From an uncultured Lachnospiraceae bacterium (GTDB taxonomy: Bacteria > Bacillota > Clostridia > Lachnospirales > Lachnospiraceae): a DNA stretch of 37,815 bases. A program made the position numbers and the translations under genes. Shown here piece after piece: positions 15,693-24,282 of this stretch (the first letter of the stretch is position 1; every line of letters begins with the position of its first letter). The DNA lies in contig CAJUFL010000036.1 of the NCBI GenBank assembly GCA_910585605.1, positions 1-37,815 on the forward strand, read 5' to 3'. The notes beneath the pieces are model-generated. The model searched no databases. It was not told the DNA's origin and saw only the letters and a list, made by a program, of their open reading frames with translations.

Positions 15693-17222
15693 TTATGAAT
15701 CCAGCCGGATTTCTGAAGTTGCTATTGTTTCACGGAATTTTATATCATGTTCTACAAAAAGCAAAGTTGGCTGATAGTGCAGCAGCAGTTTTTCAATCTG
15801 CATTCTGGAAAATACATCTATATAATTTAGGGGTTCATCCCATATATACAAATGAGCCGGAGTCAGAAGGCTTGCGGCAATCAATACTTTCTTTTTTTGC
15901 CCTTCAGAGAATTCTTCCATATTTTTAAGAAATTGTACACGCTCCATATCAAGCTGTCTGAGGATCGCACAAAGTAAGCTTTCATCAAGATTCTGCTCGA
16001 AGCAGAATTTATGAATGCTGCCTTCTAACATAGAAGTATCCTGATTTATATAAGAAATGACCAGTCCGGATGCCGTTTCGCAAATTCCGGATTCTATTAC
16101 TGGCAAGTGTGGATCTGCATAACCCGAATGTTGTAAGATCATCTTGATCAGAGTAGATTTTCCACATCCGTTTTCGCCGTGAATAGCGATCCGGTCGCCC
16201 TGATGAATGGAAAATGTCAGATTCATAAAGACAGGCTGTTCGCTGTCTGTATATCTGAGGGAATAATTTCTGGCATTTACCAGTATTTTTTTATGGTGCA
16301 TAAGAGGCATAATCTTTAAATCTGCGGGCTTTTCTAAATCCACTAAAAGCCCTTCTTTTTCTTTGATTTCCCGGTTGATTCGGTTTTTCATGGATGTTAC
16401 CCGGCTTTGCATTTTTTTGGTTTTTGCTCCAATGTAAGGCCGTTTTCCTTTGTGATCCGGTTCTTTTATGGGATCAAAACCGATCTTTGAGTTTTCGTTT
16501 TGGTCCGCCCATCCGGAAGCACGTGCTGCGGACTGTTTTAACTTTCCAATTTCTTTGAGGTGCTTTTTATTTTCTGCTGCTGCAAACTGGTCCTTCCGCC
16601 GCTTGTTTTCCCACCAGCTGGAAAAATTGCCGCTTTGAACTTCAATGGTCTGCCTGTTTAAGACCAGAACATGGTCGATACAGGCATTCAGTAAATCTCG
16701 GTCATGGGATACGAGAATAAAGCCTTTTTTAGAAGATAAATAATTTTTTACATTCTCCCGGGCTTTTTGGTCTAAATGATTTGTTGGCTCATCAATCAGC
16801 AGAAAGTCATTTTCTCCTGAAAATAAAACCGCTAGTAAGATCTTTGTGCGTTCTCCCGGACTTAGGGTATGGAAAGGTCTATACAGAATTTCCGCAGTTT
16901 CTTGTAATTGTTCCAGTTCACATATGACCCGCCAGAGTTCACAGGAATATTTTAATTCTTCTATGAATTGTGCTCCCGGCATCTGCATCTGTTCCTCCGT
17001 AACAGTATATGGGAAATAGTCAAACATCGTATTGGTGCGGATACTTCCAGTGTAGGAGTATTTTCCGAGTAAAAGCTGCAAAAAAGTGGTTTTTCCTTTT
17101 CCGTTTCGCCCGATAAATCCTAATTTCCAATCTGTATCAATGGAAAAAGATGCGTTTTCAAAAATATAATCAAAGCTTCCTTCGTAAGAGAAAGTCAGGT
17201 TATTTACGTTAATTTGTGACAT
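15693..17222 (-). CDS. ABC-F ribosome-protection protein, Lsa-like
   Basis: About 509 aa, soluble with two ABC cassettes and no membrane domain. Cassette 1 has Walker A GRNGKGKTT, signature LSPGERTK and Walker B LLIDEPTNHLD; cassette 2 has GENGCGKST, signature FSEGQKKK and LYIWDEPLNYID. Between them lies a charged linker rich in Lys (the interdomain segment that reaches the ribosomal peptidyl-transferase centre in resistance ABC-Fs). The N-terminus NNLTFSYEGSFDYIFENASF closely resembles the Lsa/CplR group that gives lincosamide, pleuromutilin and streptogramin A resistance; resistance here is inferred. The start at 17222 follows AAAGGAGG on the minus strand. The leader is long and structured and includes copy B of the dispersed element. 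Confidence 0.88.
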   Translation of the reverse strand: MSQINVNNLTFSYEGSFDYIFENASFSIDTDWKLGFIGRNGKGKTTFLQLLLGKYSYTGSIRTNTMFDYFPYTVTEEQMQMPGAQFIEELKYSCELWRVICELEQLQETAEILYRPFHTLSPGERTKILLAVLFSGENDFLLIDEPTNHLDQKARENVKNYLSSKKGFILVSHDRDLLNACIDHVLVLNRQTIEVQSGNFSSWWENKRRKDQFAAAENKKHLKEIGKLKQSAARASGWADQNENSKIGFDPIKEPDHKGKRPYIGAKTKKMQSRVTSMKNRINREIKEKEGLLVDLEKPADLKIMPLMHHKKILVNARNYSLRYTDSEQPVFMNLTFSIHQGDRIAIHGENGCGKSTLIKMILQHSGYADPHLPVIESGICETASGLVISYINQDTSMLEGSIHKFCFEQNLDESLLCAILRQLDMERVQFLKNMEEFSEGQKKKVLIAASLLTPAHLYIWDEPLNYIDVFSRMQIEKLLLHYQPTLLFVEHDIKFRETIATSEIRLDS

Positions 17223-17241
17223 ATTGTTTCCTCCTTTCTAT

Positions 17242-17343
17242 TTGTAACCAATTTTGCTTTACAGACTTCGTCTGATGCGATAGTCGCCAAATGTATATTA
17301 CAAGTATCTACGCTTGGCTCGTTATTCGCACAAATTGATTGCC
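17242..17343 (-). repeat. Dispersed 102-bp 5'-UTR element, copy B
   Basis: Read on the minus strand it begins GGCAATCAATTTGTGCGAAT, carries TAACGAG, GGCGACTATCGCA and ends AATTGGTTACAAA, a few bases before the ABC-F ribosome site. The closing stem TGCGA/TCGCA and the GCCA/TGGC pair are kept, while the apical part differs from copy A. The next element upstream is another strong hairpin (17391-17426). Confidence 0.75.
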
Positions 17344-17390
17344 TGCTTATCTGCTTTTTATAACCAATTACAAAGCAAATGAGTATCTAC

Positions 17391-17426
17391 TCACGTGCCA
17401 TTGCGAAGCAATTTTCATGCACGTGA
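17391..17426 (-). other. Hairpin in the ABC-F leader
   Basis: TCACGTGC (17391-17398) pairs with GCACGTGA (17419-17426), with an inner ATTGC/GCAAT stem (17400-17412). On the minus strand it is followed by a tail reading TTTGCTTTGTAATTGG, similar to the end of the dispersed element. It could be part of a regulatory leader. Confidence 0.5.
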
Positions 17427-17523
17427 TACCTTGAGTAAGCAGATTTTGATGTGTGCAATTCCCGTCTCGTAGATTTTCATAATCTATTTTACACAACCAG
17501 AGTTCTGATTTCTGCATCTGAAC

Positions 17524-17557
17524 GCAAAAAAAGAACTGTTTGCTGCCAAACAGTTCC
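17524..17557 (-). terminator. Rho-independent terminator in the ABC-F leader (minus)
   Basis: On the minus strand GGAACTGTTTG pairs with CAAACAGTTC and is followed by TTTTTTT. It lies just after the stop of the degenerate reading frame (17566) and about 300 nt before the ABC-F start, so it may terminate that remnant, act as a conditional attenuator for ABC-F, or both. Confidence 0.75.
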
Positions 17558-17565
17558 ATTATGTA

Positions 17566-17836
17566 CTATACCTCTCGGATTGTGTACCAATACAATCGTC
17601 TTTTTTCATAAACATTTTCGTATAAAAAGAGGGGTCGAAAGGATTTGCCATCAATCAAAGACTGATAGCGTACGCAAGTATCGCGAACTACTTGAATAAA
17701 ATCTGCCACCAATCAAAGGCTGGCGACGATAATCCATGTAGGTATCAGTAAAATCCTTAATGAGTACATAATCCACTTTTGGCAACATAATAAAAACAGG
17801 ATATAAAGCATTTTTAATCCTGCTAACAACATTCAT
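17566..17836 (-). pseudogene. Unidentified short gene remnant with frameshift
   Basis: On the minus strand ATG 17836 opens a frame (MNVVSRIKNALYPVFIML, then KDFTDTYMDYRRQPLIGG) that stops at 17651, while an overlapping second frame continues coding-like (VRYQSLIDGKSFRPLFLYEN to IREV) and stops at 17566. Two related segments, RRQPLIGG and RYQSLIDG, come from an imperfect direct repeat at 17644-17671 and 17702-17729 on the plus strand. It looks like the decayed end of a protein gene that now forms part of the ABC-F leader. The family is not recognised. Confidence 0.35.
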
Positions 17837-17851
17837 GTAATCAAAAGTAAA

Positions 17852-17863
17852 TTATCTCCTCAT
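17852..17863 (-). CDS. Three-codon leader ORF (MRR)
   Basis: On the minus strand ATG-AGG-AGA-TAA is preceded by AAGGGG (17871-17876) at 7-nt spacing and lies about 23 nt after the predicted transcript start. Its second and third codons overlap an AGGAG sequence. Such mini-ORFs precede several ribosome-protection and erm genes, where stalling controls expression; that role here is inferred only from position. Confidence 0.3.
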   Translation of the reverse strand: MRR

Positions 17864-17892
17864 GTTTTCACCCCTTATTTTAAGATGAGTCT

Positions 17893-17921
17893 AAAGTAAC
17901 ATATCTTATTTTGCTTGTCAA
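17893..17921 (-). promoter_or_regulatory. Promoter for the ABC-F leader transcript
   Basis: On the minus strand TTGACA (17921-17916), a 17-bp spacer, and TACTTT (17898-17893) with an extended TGT. The predicted start is near 17886, giving a leader of about 660 nt before the ABC-F gene. Confidence 0.6.
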
Positions 17922-18059
17922 TGAAATTTTGTCGTATTGCTGTAAATTGATTGATATGGTTGGTTGAAAGTCTTATATTTTTGGGGTATACTTTTAATAT
18001 TTAAGACAAATATAAAAAGGCAGACGAAGAAATAGCATAAGTTGGATGATGTAGTTTTG

Positions 18060-18088
18060 TTGACAAAAAATAATAAAAATCCTATATT
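18060..18088 (+). promoter_or_regulatory. Promoter for the Bce-type regulator genes
   Basis: TTGACA (18060-18065), 17-bp spacer, TATATT (18083-18088). The response regulator starts 26 nt later behind AGGAGGAG. Confidence 0.65.
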
Positions 18089-18113
18089 TAAGAGTATATA
18101 GCAGGAGGAGAAT

Positions 18114-18800
18114 ATGGGAAATCAGGTACAGTATAAAATATTAATTGTAGAGGATGAAGCTACAATTGGAGGAAAAATGAAATTGCATTTGGAAAAATGG
18201 GGCTATAAGGTGCATCTGGCAGAAAATTTTCAGGATATTTTAGGTGAGGTGACCAGTATTTCTCCGGATTTGATCTTAATGGATGTTATGCTGCCGTATT
18301 ATAATGGGTTTTACTGGTGTTCCCAAATCCGTAAATTATTTAAAATCCCCATTGTATTTATTTCTTCTGCGGATGATAATATGAATATTGTAATGGCGAT
18401 GGATATGGGCGGCGATGATTTTATTGCAAAACCTTTTGATCTGGCAGTGCTTACAGCAAAAGTAGGGGCAATTATCAGAAGAAGTTATTCTTATGCGGGG
18501 CAGGTAAATGTTATCGAGCATCAGGGAGCAATCTTAAATCTATTGGATGCGACCATGAGTTATCAGGGAAAAAGGGCAGAGTTTTCAAAAAATGAATTTC
18601 AGATTCTGGCATTGCTGATGGAAAATGCAGGGGGGATTGTCAGCCGGGATACGATTATGATGCAGCTTTGGGATGGCAATAATTTTATTGATGATAATAC
18701 CCTTACCGTAAACATTACAAGAATTCGTAAAAAGTTAAAAGAAATCGGTTTAGAGGATTTTGTAAAGACAAAGAAGGGGATTGGATATATCATTGGATAA
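18114..18800 (+). CDS. OmpR-family response regulator, BceR-like
   Basis: About 228 aa: receiver domain (about 1-120; acidic VEDEATIG pocket, phospho-acceptor Asp in DLILMDVMLPYYNG, Ser in FISSADD, Lys in IAKPFDL) and a C-terminal winged helix (about 135-228; FSKNEFQILALLMEN, RDTIMMQLWD, DNTLTVNITRIRKKL, KKGIGYII). It is paired with the kinase 80 bp downstream and an ABC transporter typical of bacitracin- and peptide-sensing Bce modules, so it probably activates the transporter promoter (see 19911-19987). Confidence 0.92.
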   Translation: MGNQVQYKILIVEDEATIGGKMKLHLEKWGYKVHLAENFQDILGEVTSISPDLILMDVMLPYYNGFYWCSQIRKLFKIPIVFISSADDNMNIVMAMDMGGDDFIAKPFDLAVLTAKVGAIIRRSYSYAGQVNVIEHQGAILNLLDATMSYQGKRAEFSKNEFQILALLMENAGGIVSRDTIMMQLWDGNNFIDDNTLTVNITRIRKKLKEIGLEDFVKTKKGIGYIIG

Positions 18801-18880
18801 ATACAGCATGGAAAGCAAAAAGAACAGAATAATTTGTTTATGAAAATAGAATCAGTTATAAAAAGCAGGTGCTGGTAATT

Positions 18881-19888
18881 ATGAAAGATAAGAAGTTTGT
18901 TGTGAGTTTATTAGGAAATTATGTCAAAGAACAAAGTAGGCTGATCGGATTTTTGGCTGTTTGGGCAGTTGTATTTTTCAGCTGTTTTGCATTGACAGAT
19001 ATTCCCTTGAAGCTGGTATGGTATCCGGCATTAATTTGTGCAGCCATTTTTTTGTGTTATTGCTTTTTTGATATATCCAGATATATCAGAAAGCACAGGA
19101 ATCTTTACCAGATGAAAAAACATATTGATGTTACGCTGGACAATATGCCTAAGCCAGAGAGTTTGATTGAAGGGGATTATCAGGAATTACTGACAGAGCT
19201 GTTGTTTCGTAAGAATCAGAAAATAAACAGCATTAAATCATCTAAAAAAGACATCTTGGAATATATAACACTCTGGACGCATCAGATTAAAACTCCTCTT
19301 ACTGCATTGCAGCTGCTTGCAGCAGAGATAGAGGAACCAGAAAAGGCAGAAGTGTTGATGTATTTGTTTGAGATTGAACAGTATAGTGATATGATGCTGC
19401 AATATATCCGGTTGGAGGGGGATAGTACGGATTATGTATTGAAAGCATATCAGGTAAGATCCATGGTGAATCAGGCAGTAAAGTATTTTTCACGTATTTT
19501 TATCTCCAATAGAATTACGGTTAAAGTGGAGATTCCAGAGGATATGAAAGTGGTTACGGATGAGAAATGGATGGTGTTCGTGCTAAAACAGCTGATTTCC
19601 AATGCGCTTAAATATACCAAAAAGGGAAATGTTACTATTTTTATGAATGAAAAGAAGGTTTTGAAGATTGAGGATACAGGAATCGGAATCACCGCAGAGG
19701 ATCTGCCCCGTATTTTTGAACGGGGGTATACCGGATATAATGGAAGAAAGGATAAAAAGGCTACTGGATTAGGACTGTTTTTGGTAAAACAAATTTTGCA
19801 GCAGTTAAATCATGGAATTGAGATTATCTCGGAGGTAAATGCAGGTACAACGGTGATGGTGGATTTGAGTAACCAGGCAAAGTTGTGA
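18881..19888 (+). CDS. Intramembrane-sensing histidine kinase, BceS-like
   Basis: About 335 aa. Two N-terminal membrane helices (about 20-60) are joined by only a few residues, the hallmark of kinases that sense through their partner ABC transporter rather than an extracellular domain. The phospho-acceptor region reads WTHQIKTPLTALQLL; the ATPase part has QLISNALKYT (N box), EDTGIGI, FERGYTGYNGR and ATGLGLFLV. Start ATG 18881 is used; an in-frame GTG at 18869 has no better ribosome site. Confidence 0.9.
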   Translation: MKDKKFVVSLLGNYVKEQSRLIGFLAVWAVVFFSCFALTDIPLKLVWYPALICAAIFLCYCFFDISRYIRKHRNLYQMKKHIDVTLDNMPKPESLIEGDYQELLTELLFRKNQKINSIKSSKKDILEYITLWTHQIKTPLTALQLLAAEIEEPEKAEVLMYLFEIEQYSDMMLQYIRLEGDSTDYVLKAYQVRSMVNQAVKYFSRIFISNRITVKVEIPEDMKVVTDEKWMVFVLKQLISNALKYTKKGNVTIFMNEKKVLKIEDTGIGITAEDLPRIFERGYTGYNGRKDKKATGLGLFLVKQILQQLNHGIEIISEVNAGTTVMVDLSNQAKL

Positions 19889-19910
19889 TATCGAAACAAT
19901 GAATGTCTGC

Positions 19911-19987
19911 AACCTTAAAAAATTGTAAGGTTTGGAAAAGAAATGTAAGGCAAAGTTATGGCAGTGCATTTCTTTTTTTCTTATAAT
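19911..19987 (+). promoter_or_regulatory. Putative BceR-type operator and transporter promoter
   Basis: A dyad AACCTTA (19911-19917) / TAAGGTT (19926-19932) overlaps the first of two TGTAAGG repeats (19924-19930 and 19944-19950), which are 20 bp apart. TATAAT follows at 19982-19987 with no good -35 (TGGCAG at the expected place), as expected for an activator-dependent promoter. A palindrome GTTAACGTTAAC lies at 19998-20009. Confidence 0.5.
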
Positions 19988-20135
19988 GACTGCAAAAGTT
20001 AACGTTAACAAAAAACAGACAATTGAGAAGATTTGTTTCGCAGAGGTACCTTATGATATAGATGAATCATAACAGAAATTTGAAACAGGAGTTTTACAAT
20101 TGCCTAAATGAAAAATAGTATGGAGGAAAAAAGAA

Positions 20136-20903
20136 ATGTCACTATTACAAGTTAATGAATTGCAGAAAATATATACGACCCGCTTTGGGGGAAATAAGGT
20201 GGAAGCGTTGAGAAATGTGAATTTTTCTGTAGAAGAGGGAGAATATGTAGCAATTATGGGTGAGTCCGGATCAGGTAAGACAACTTTGTTAAATATATTA
20301 GCATCCGTAGATCGTCCTACATCCGGTCAGGTTCTGTTAAATGATAAAGATATTACGACTATTAAAGAAAATGAACTGGCAAAATTCAGAAGAGAACATT
20401 TGGGATTTGTGTTTCAGGATTTTAATCTGTTAGATACCTTTTCTTTAGAGGATAACATTTATCTGCCTTTGGTACTGGCAGGTAAAAAGCACAGACAGAT
20501 GGAATATTTATTAGATGGCATTGCCGATAAGCTGGGAATAGGAGAAATTTTAAAAAAATATCCATATGAGGTATCAGGTGGGCAAAAGCAAAGGGCTGCG
20601 GTGGCAAGGGCTATGATTACAAGTCCGGATATCCTTCTTGCAGATGAACCTACCGGGGCACTGGATTCCAAAGCAGCAGGGGATTTGCTTGCAGCTTTCA
20701 GCCAGCTTCATGATGAAGGACAGACAATCCTTATGGTTACGCACAGTATCAGGGCTGCATCCTATGCAGGGCGTGTATTGTTTATTAAGGATGGCGAAAT
20801 CTTTCATCAGCTTTACAAGGCTAATATGGACAATGATGAGATGTATAAAAGAATATCCGATACAATGACGGTATTATTGGCAGGTGGTGATATACATGAA
20901 TAG
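20136..20903 (+). CDS. ABC transporter ATP-binding protein, BceA-like
   Basis: About 255 aa, an MJ0796-type nucleotide-binding subunit: Walker A GESGSGKTT, Q-loop FQDFNLLD, signature VSGGQKQR, Walker B ILLADEPTGALD and switch His in VTHSIR. It energises the FtsX-type permease encoded next, with which it overlaps by 8 nt. Together they would remove or detoxify cell-wall-active peptides (bacitracin-like) and signal to the upstream kinase. The ribosome site GGAGG lies 11-15 nt before ATG 20136. Confidence 0.93.
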   Translation: MSLLQVNELQKIYTTRFGGNKVEALRNVNFSVEEGEYVAIMGESGSGKTTLLNILASVDRPTSGQVLLNDKDITTIKENELAKFRREHLGFVFQDFNLLDTFSLEDNIYLPLVLAGKKHRQMEYLLDGIADKLGIGEILKKYPYEVSGGQKQRAAVARAMITSPDILLADEPTGALDSKAAGDLLAAFSQLHDEGQTILMVTHSIRAASYAGRVLFIKDGEIFHQLYKANMDNDEMYKRISDTMTVLLAGGDIHE

Positions 20904-22896
20904 AGGATTATATCAGAAATTAGCGTTTAATAATATCAGAAAAAATAAAAATACATTTTATCCATTTACACTGTCTTGTATCGTTATGACTGCCATGTTT
21001 TATATGATACATAGCATAAGTAATTTAGTAAATGAAAATCAGTTTATGGGTGCTGCCGCAATGAAGAGTGTACTGGAATTCGGTATGTTTATCTGTGGTC
21101 TCTTTTCTTGGCTGGTCATATTCTATACAAACAGTTTTTTGATGAAAAAGCGCTCTAAGGAGCTGGGCTTATACAGCGTTCTGGGAATGGAAAAAAAGCA
21201 TATAGCCAAAGTGATTTTTTGGGAAAATGGAATCGTAGGAATCGGAAGCATTTTAATGGGGTTACTGGCAGGTATTCTGTTTTCAAAATTGATATTTATG
21301 CTCTTGTTAAAAATTGTGCATTTGCAGACAGGTTTTGCATTTGCGATATCCGCCGATTCTCTTTTCATTACCATTCTTTTGTTTATAGTCATATTTTTAA
21401 CGGTAATAGCAGCAAACAGTATTATGGTTTATCGTTTAAAACCAATTGATTTGATGAGGAAAAGCCAGTCAGGGGAAAGGGAGCCAAAAGCAAAGGGCGT
21501 CATGGCAGTTCTGGGACTGATGTGTCTGGGAAGTGGATATTATCTTGCACTCACTGTGCAAAATCCGGTAAAAACGATTGATGTATTTTTTGTGGCGGTT
21601 TTGCTTGTGATAGCAGGAACGTATCTTATATTTATAAGCGGGAGTATTGTTTTGTTAAAGCTGCTCAAAAATAATAAAAATTATTATTACCAGAAAAATC
21701 ATTTTATAACGGTTTCAGGAATGATTTACAGGATGAAACAAAACGCAATAGGATTGTCTAATATTTGTATTTTAAGTACAATGGTTTTGGTGGCACTCAC
21801 GTTTGCAAGCTCTTTATATGTGGGAACTGAGGAGACTTTGCAGGCTTCATTTTATAAAGATGTCATAACAGATTACTATCGTGAGGAGAATAATGATTAT
21901 ACGAAGTTAGAATCGGTTTTAAAGGAATGTGCAGCAAAACATCATGTTACGATAGAGGACGTGGATCAATATTATCATTATCATACAATGGGAATATTAG
22001 AAGGGAATGATTTTTGTGCAGATTATGAGGGGAATCCTCAGGATATCGAGGGGTTCATTGGTTTAGATGTAATGACTTTAGATGATTATAATAAATGGAT
22101 GAATACCGATTATGAATGTTATCCCGGAAAGGTATGGATTTATGTCTCTGAAGACAGGGATTTTGTAGGAAATACGATGAAGATATCGGAAAGGGAATAT
22201 ACGATATGCGGAAGAATGACAGATATTCCGGGAATGGGGGCAGAGTCTTCATATAATGAATATCAAAACTTATGGCTGGTAGTGCCGGATTTAAAGACAA
22301 TGGAGGAAATCAAAACGATATTAGACAGGAGTGAGGTGAGCAGAGGCAATAAAATATTCTATAATTATAATTTTGACTTAAAAGGAAAAGAGAGGGATAA
22401 AAAAGCATTTTGTGCTGATATAAATGATGTAATCCAGAACGCAGAAATTGCTGATGCGGCAACGGTTGAGGATATTTATACCAAAAGGGATGCTCTTTGG
22501 GGACTTTTCGGCAGTATATTTTTTATTGGAATATTCCTTGGGATTCTCTTTATGAGTACAACCGTAATGATCATATATTACAAGCAGGTATCAGAAGGTT
22601 ATGATGATAAGGAGAGGTTTATTATTCTGCAAAAGGTTGGAATGAGTGGTGAAGAGGTAAAGGGTGTGATTAAAAGTCAGATTCTGTTGATGTTTTTTTT
22701 GCCGATTTTGTTTGCACTTATTCATATCTGCTTTGCGTTTAAGGCAATAAAAAAGATGCTGGCTTTGGCTGGACTAACCAATACAGCAGTATTTATTATC
22801 TGTATCATTGCGACTGTAGGAGTTTTCATGATTGTATATGGCATAGTCTATAACTTGACAGCAAGGACATATTATAAGATTACCCGTTTGGATTAA
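20896..22896 (+). CDS. Bce-type ABC transporter permease (FtsX family)
   Basis: About 666 aa with the ten-helix plan of BceB permeases: one helix after the cytoplasmic N-terminus, a cluster of helices about 50-300, a large extracellular domain (about 320-530, rich in Tyr/Asp/Glu) that binds peptide or its lipid-target complex in this family, and three C-terminal helices. KKRSKELGLYSVLGM (about 80-95) is the typical coupling segment of FtsX-like permeases, and a second copy, DKERFIILQKVGMS, is near 580. ATG 20896 follows AGGTGGTG by 6 nt and overlaps the ATPase gene; an upstream in-frame GTG (20884) is less likely. Confidence 0.92.
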   Translation: MNRGLYQKLAFNNIRKNKNTFYPFTLSCIVMTAMFYMIHSISNLVNENQFMGAAAMKSVLEFGMFICGLFSWLVIFYTNSFLMKKRSKELGLYSVLGMEKKHIAKVIFWENGIVGIGSILMGLLAGILFSKLIFMLLLKIVHLQTGFAFAISADSLFITILLFIVIFLTVIAANSIMVYRLKPIDLMRKSQSGEREPKAKGVMAVLGLMCLGSGYYLALTVQNPVKTIDVFFVAVLLVIAGTYLIFISGSIVLLKLLKNNKNYYYQKNHFITVSGMIYRMKQNAIGLSNICILSTMVLVALTFASSLYVGTEETLQASFYKDVITDYYREENNDYTKLESVLKECAAKHHVTIEDVDQYYHYHTMGILEGNDFCADYEGNPQDIEGFIGLDVMTLDDYNKWMNTDYECYPGKVWIYVSEDRDFVGNTMKISEREYTICGRMTDIPGMGAESSYNEYQNLWLVVPDLKTMEEIKTILDRSEVSRGNKIFYNYNFDLKGKERDKKAFCADINDVIQNAEIADAATVEDIYTKRDALWGLFGSIFFIGIFLGILFMSTTVMIIYYKQVSEGYDDKERFIILQKVGMSGEEVKGVIKSQILLMFFLPILFALIHICFAFKAIKKMLALAGLTNTAVFIICIIATVGVFMIVYGIVYNLTARTYYKITRLD

Positions 22897-22941
22897 TAAA
22901 CGATGGGAAACATGCTTTGCTAGTTTCTCGCATTTGGGGCG

Positions 22942-23080
22942 GTGCCAAATTGGAATGCAGGCATTCCAGCTTGGCTTATACCTTCCGTACAATTTATATC
23001 ACTCTTGCAGCTGACCGCTCTGCGGTTAGCTGCAAGGGTGATTCAAATTTGATGCTCCGTCGTTTACAGCGGGGCTTTTT
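22942..23080 (+). terminator. Hairpin cluster and terminator after the Bce transporter
   Basis: Three consecutive hairpins: GCCAA..TTGGC with an inner GGAATG/CATTCC stem (22944-22975), a strong one at 23000-23040 (TTGCAGCT..AGCTGCAA with ACCGC/GCGGT inside), and GCTCCG/CGGGGC (23054-23075) followed by TTTTT, a standard rho-independent terminator. These account for most of the 22897-23100 gap. Confidence 0.7.
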
Positions 23081-23105
23081 GACAATATAAACGGGTAAAT
23101 GGCTG

Positions 23106-23134
23106 TTGGAAACGGCATGGTTATAATGTATAAT
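23106..23134 (+). promoter_or_regulatory. Promoter upstream of the beta-glucoside kinase
   Basis: TTGGAA (23106-23111), 17-bp spacer, TATAAT (23129-23134). It could drive the small ORF at 23172 and the ROK gene. Confidence 0.5.
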
Positions 23135-23171
23135 AAGTATGTTCGATTATTACTTGACATAGTGGGAAAGG

Positions 23172-23279
23172 ATGGGAGGCAAAACAGAACAATTTGGAGA
23201 AGGATATAGAATTGTTATAGAAGATACCACAAAAATGATAGAAAATGATCAGGACTTAATATACAATGTAATGGTATAG
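23172..23279 (+). CDS. Possible 35-aa small ORF or gene remnant
   Basis: ATG 23172 to TAG 23277-23279 encodes a 35-residue charged peptide (starts MGGKTEQFGEGYRIVIED). It has normal-looking codon use and lies between a good promoter and the ROK gene, but its ribosome site (GGGAAAGG) is too close to the ATG. It may be the tail of a lost gene. Not recognised. Confidence 0.25.
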   Translation: MGGKTEQFGEGYRIVIEDTTKMIENDQDLIYNVMV

Positions 23280-23293
23280 AAAGGGGATATAAT

Positions 23294-24253
23294 ATGTATT
23301 TGGTATTTGATGTGGGGGCGACGTATGTAAAATATGCATGGATGACTTTGGAGGGCAGTATTGAAGAAAAAGGAAAGATACCTACTAGGAACAAAAAAAA
23401 TGAGGGTATTAACGATTTTTTATTGTCTCTGACAGAAATTTATGAGAAGTATAAGGGAAAAGATGTAATAGAAGGAATTGCTGTGGGACTTCCGGGGCAG
23501 GTTGATGTAGAGAATGGGATTGTTTATGGTGGTGGAGGAATCCGTTATATGCATAATGTGCCGCTGCGGGATCTGCTATCCGAACGATGTGATAATGTGA
23601 AAGTTTCTATAGAAAATGATGGGAAGTGTGCAGCACTTGCAGAGGTATGGATGGGAAATGCTAAGGATGTGGAGACCGCATGTGTTTTGGTATTCGGAAC
23701 CGGGATTGGCGGAGGAATCATCAAAGATGGAAAGATTCATCGTGGAAAACGGATGCTTGCCGGGGAATTATCTTTTATAGTGGAGAACATGACAAGGGAA
23801 GATCTGGCAAGAATACAGTGCAGTGAAGATATGAGCATGTATGATGCGATAGAACAGATGCCGTTTATGTGGTCTGCACATGCGGCAACTGGATCCGTAT
23901 GTTACTGGCTGGCGAAGAAAAAAGGGCTTGAAGCAGGAGACGTGACGGGGGAAGAGATTTACCGTTGGGCAAGATCAGGTGATAAGGATTCGGAAGAAGC
24001 TTTGGAGGATATGTATTTCAGTATTGCAAAACAATGCTGTAACCTTTATGTGGCTTTTGACCCGGAGGTGATTCTGATCGGCGGAGGCATCAGTGCTGAG
24101 CCTGCCTTTATAGAGGGGATTCAACGTTATGTAAACAAACTGAAGGGACTATCGATTATTTACAAGGAAATCAGTATTGATGTATGTAAATATCGGAATG
24201 ATTCTAATTTATTGGGGGCATTATATAATTTTAAGCAGATATATAATGTATAA
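23294..24253 (+). CDS. ROK-family sugar kinase, probable beta-glucoside kinase
   Basis: About 319 aa with an actin-like ATPase fold: phosphate-1 loop LVFDVGATYVKYAW at the N-terminus, GLPGQVD, the catalytic Asp in IENDGKCAALAE, phosphate-2 VFGTGIGGGII, and adenosine-binding ILIGGGISAEP. The zinc-binding HxxxCxCGxxGC motif of many ROK glucokinases is absent. The next gene encodes a GH1 6-phospho-beta-glucosidase, so the likely job is ATP-dependent 6-phosphorylation of cellobiose or aryl-beta-glucosides inside the cell (BglK role), followed by hydrolysis. The ribosome site AAAGGGG lies before ATG 23294. Confidence 0.85.
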   Translation: MYLVFDVGATYVKYAWMTLEGSIEEKGKIPTRNKKNEGINDFLLSLTEIYEKYKGKDVIEGIAVGLPGQVDVENGIVYGGGGIRYMHNVPLRDLLSERCDNVKVSIENDGKCAALAEVWMGNAKDVETACVLVFGTGIGGGIIKDGKIHRGKRMLAGELSFIVENMTREDLARIQCSEDMSMYDAIEQMPFMWSAHAATGSVCYWLAKKKGLEAGDVTGEEIYRWARSGDKDSEEALEDMYFSIAKQCCNLYVAFDPEVILIGGGISAEPAFIEGIQRYVNKLKGLSIIYKEISIDVCKYRNDSNLLGALYNFKQIYNV

Positions 24254-24282
24254 AATAGTTCTATGTTTGAAAAGAGCAGCGG

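Noticed and set aside
23154..23159. TTGACA as a second promoter before the ROK gene
   Set aside because: No acceptable -10 occurs 16-18 bp downstream; TTGGAA-17-TATAAT just upstream is better.
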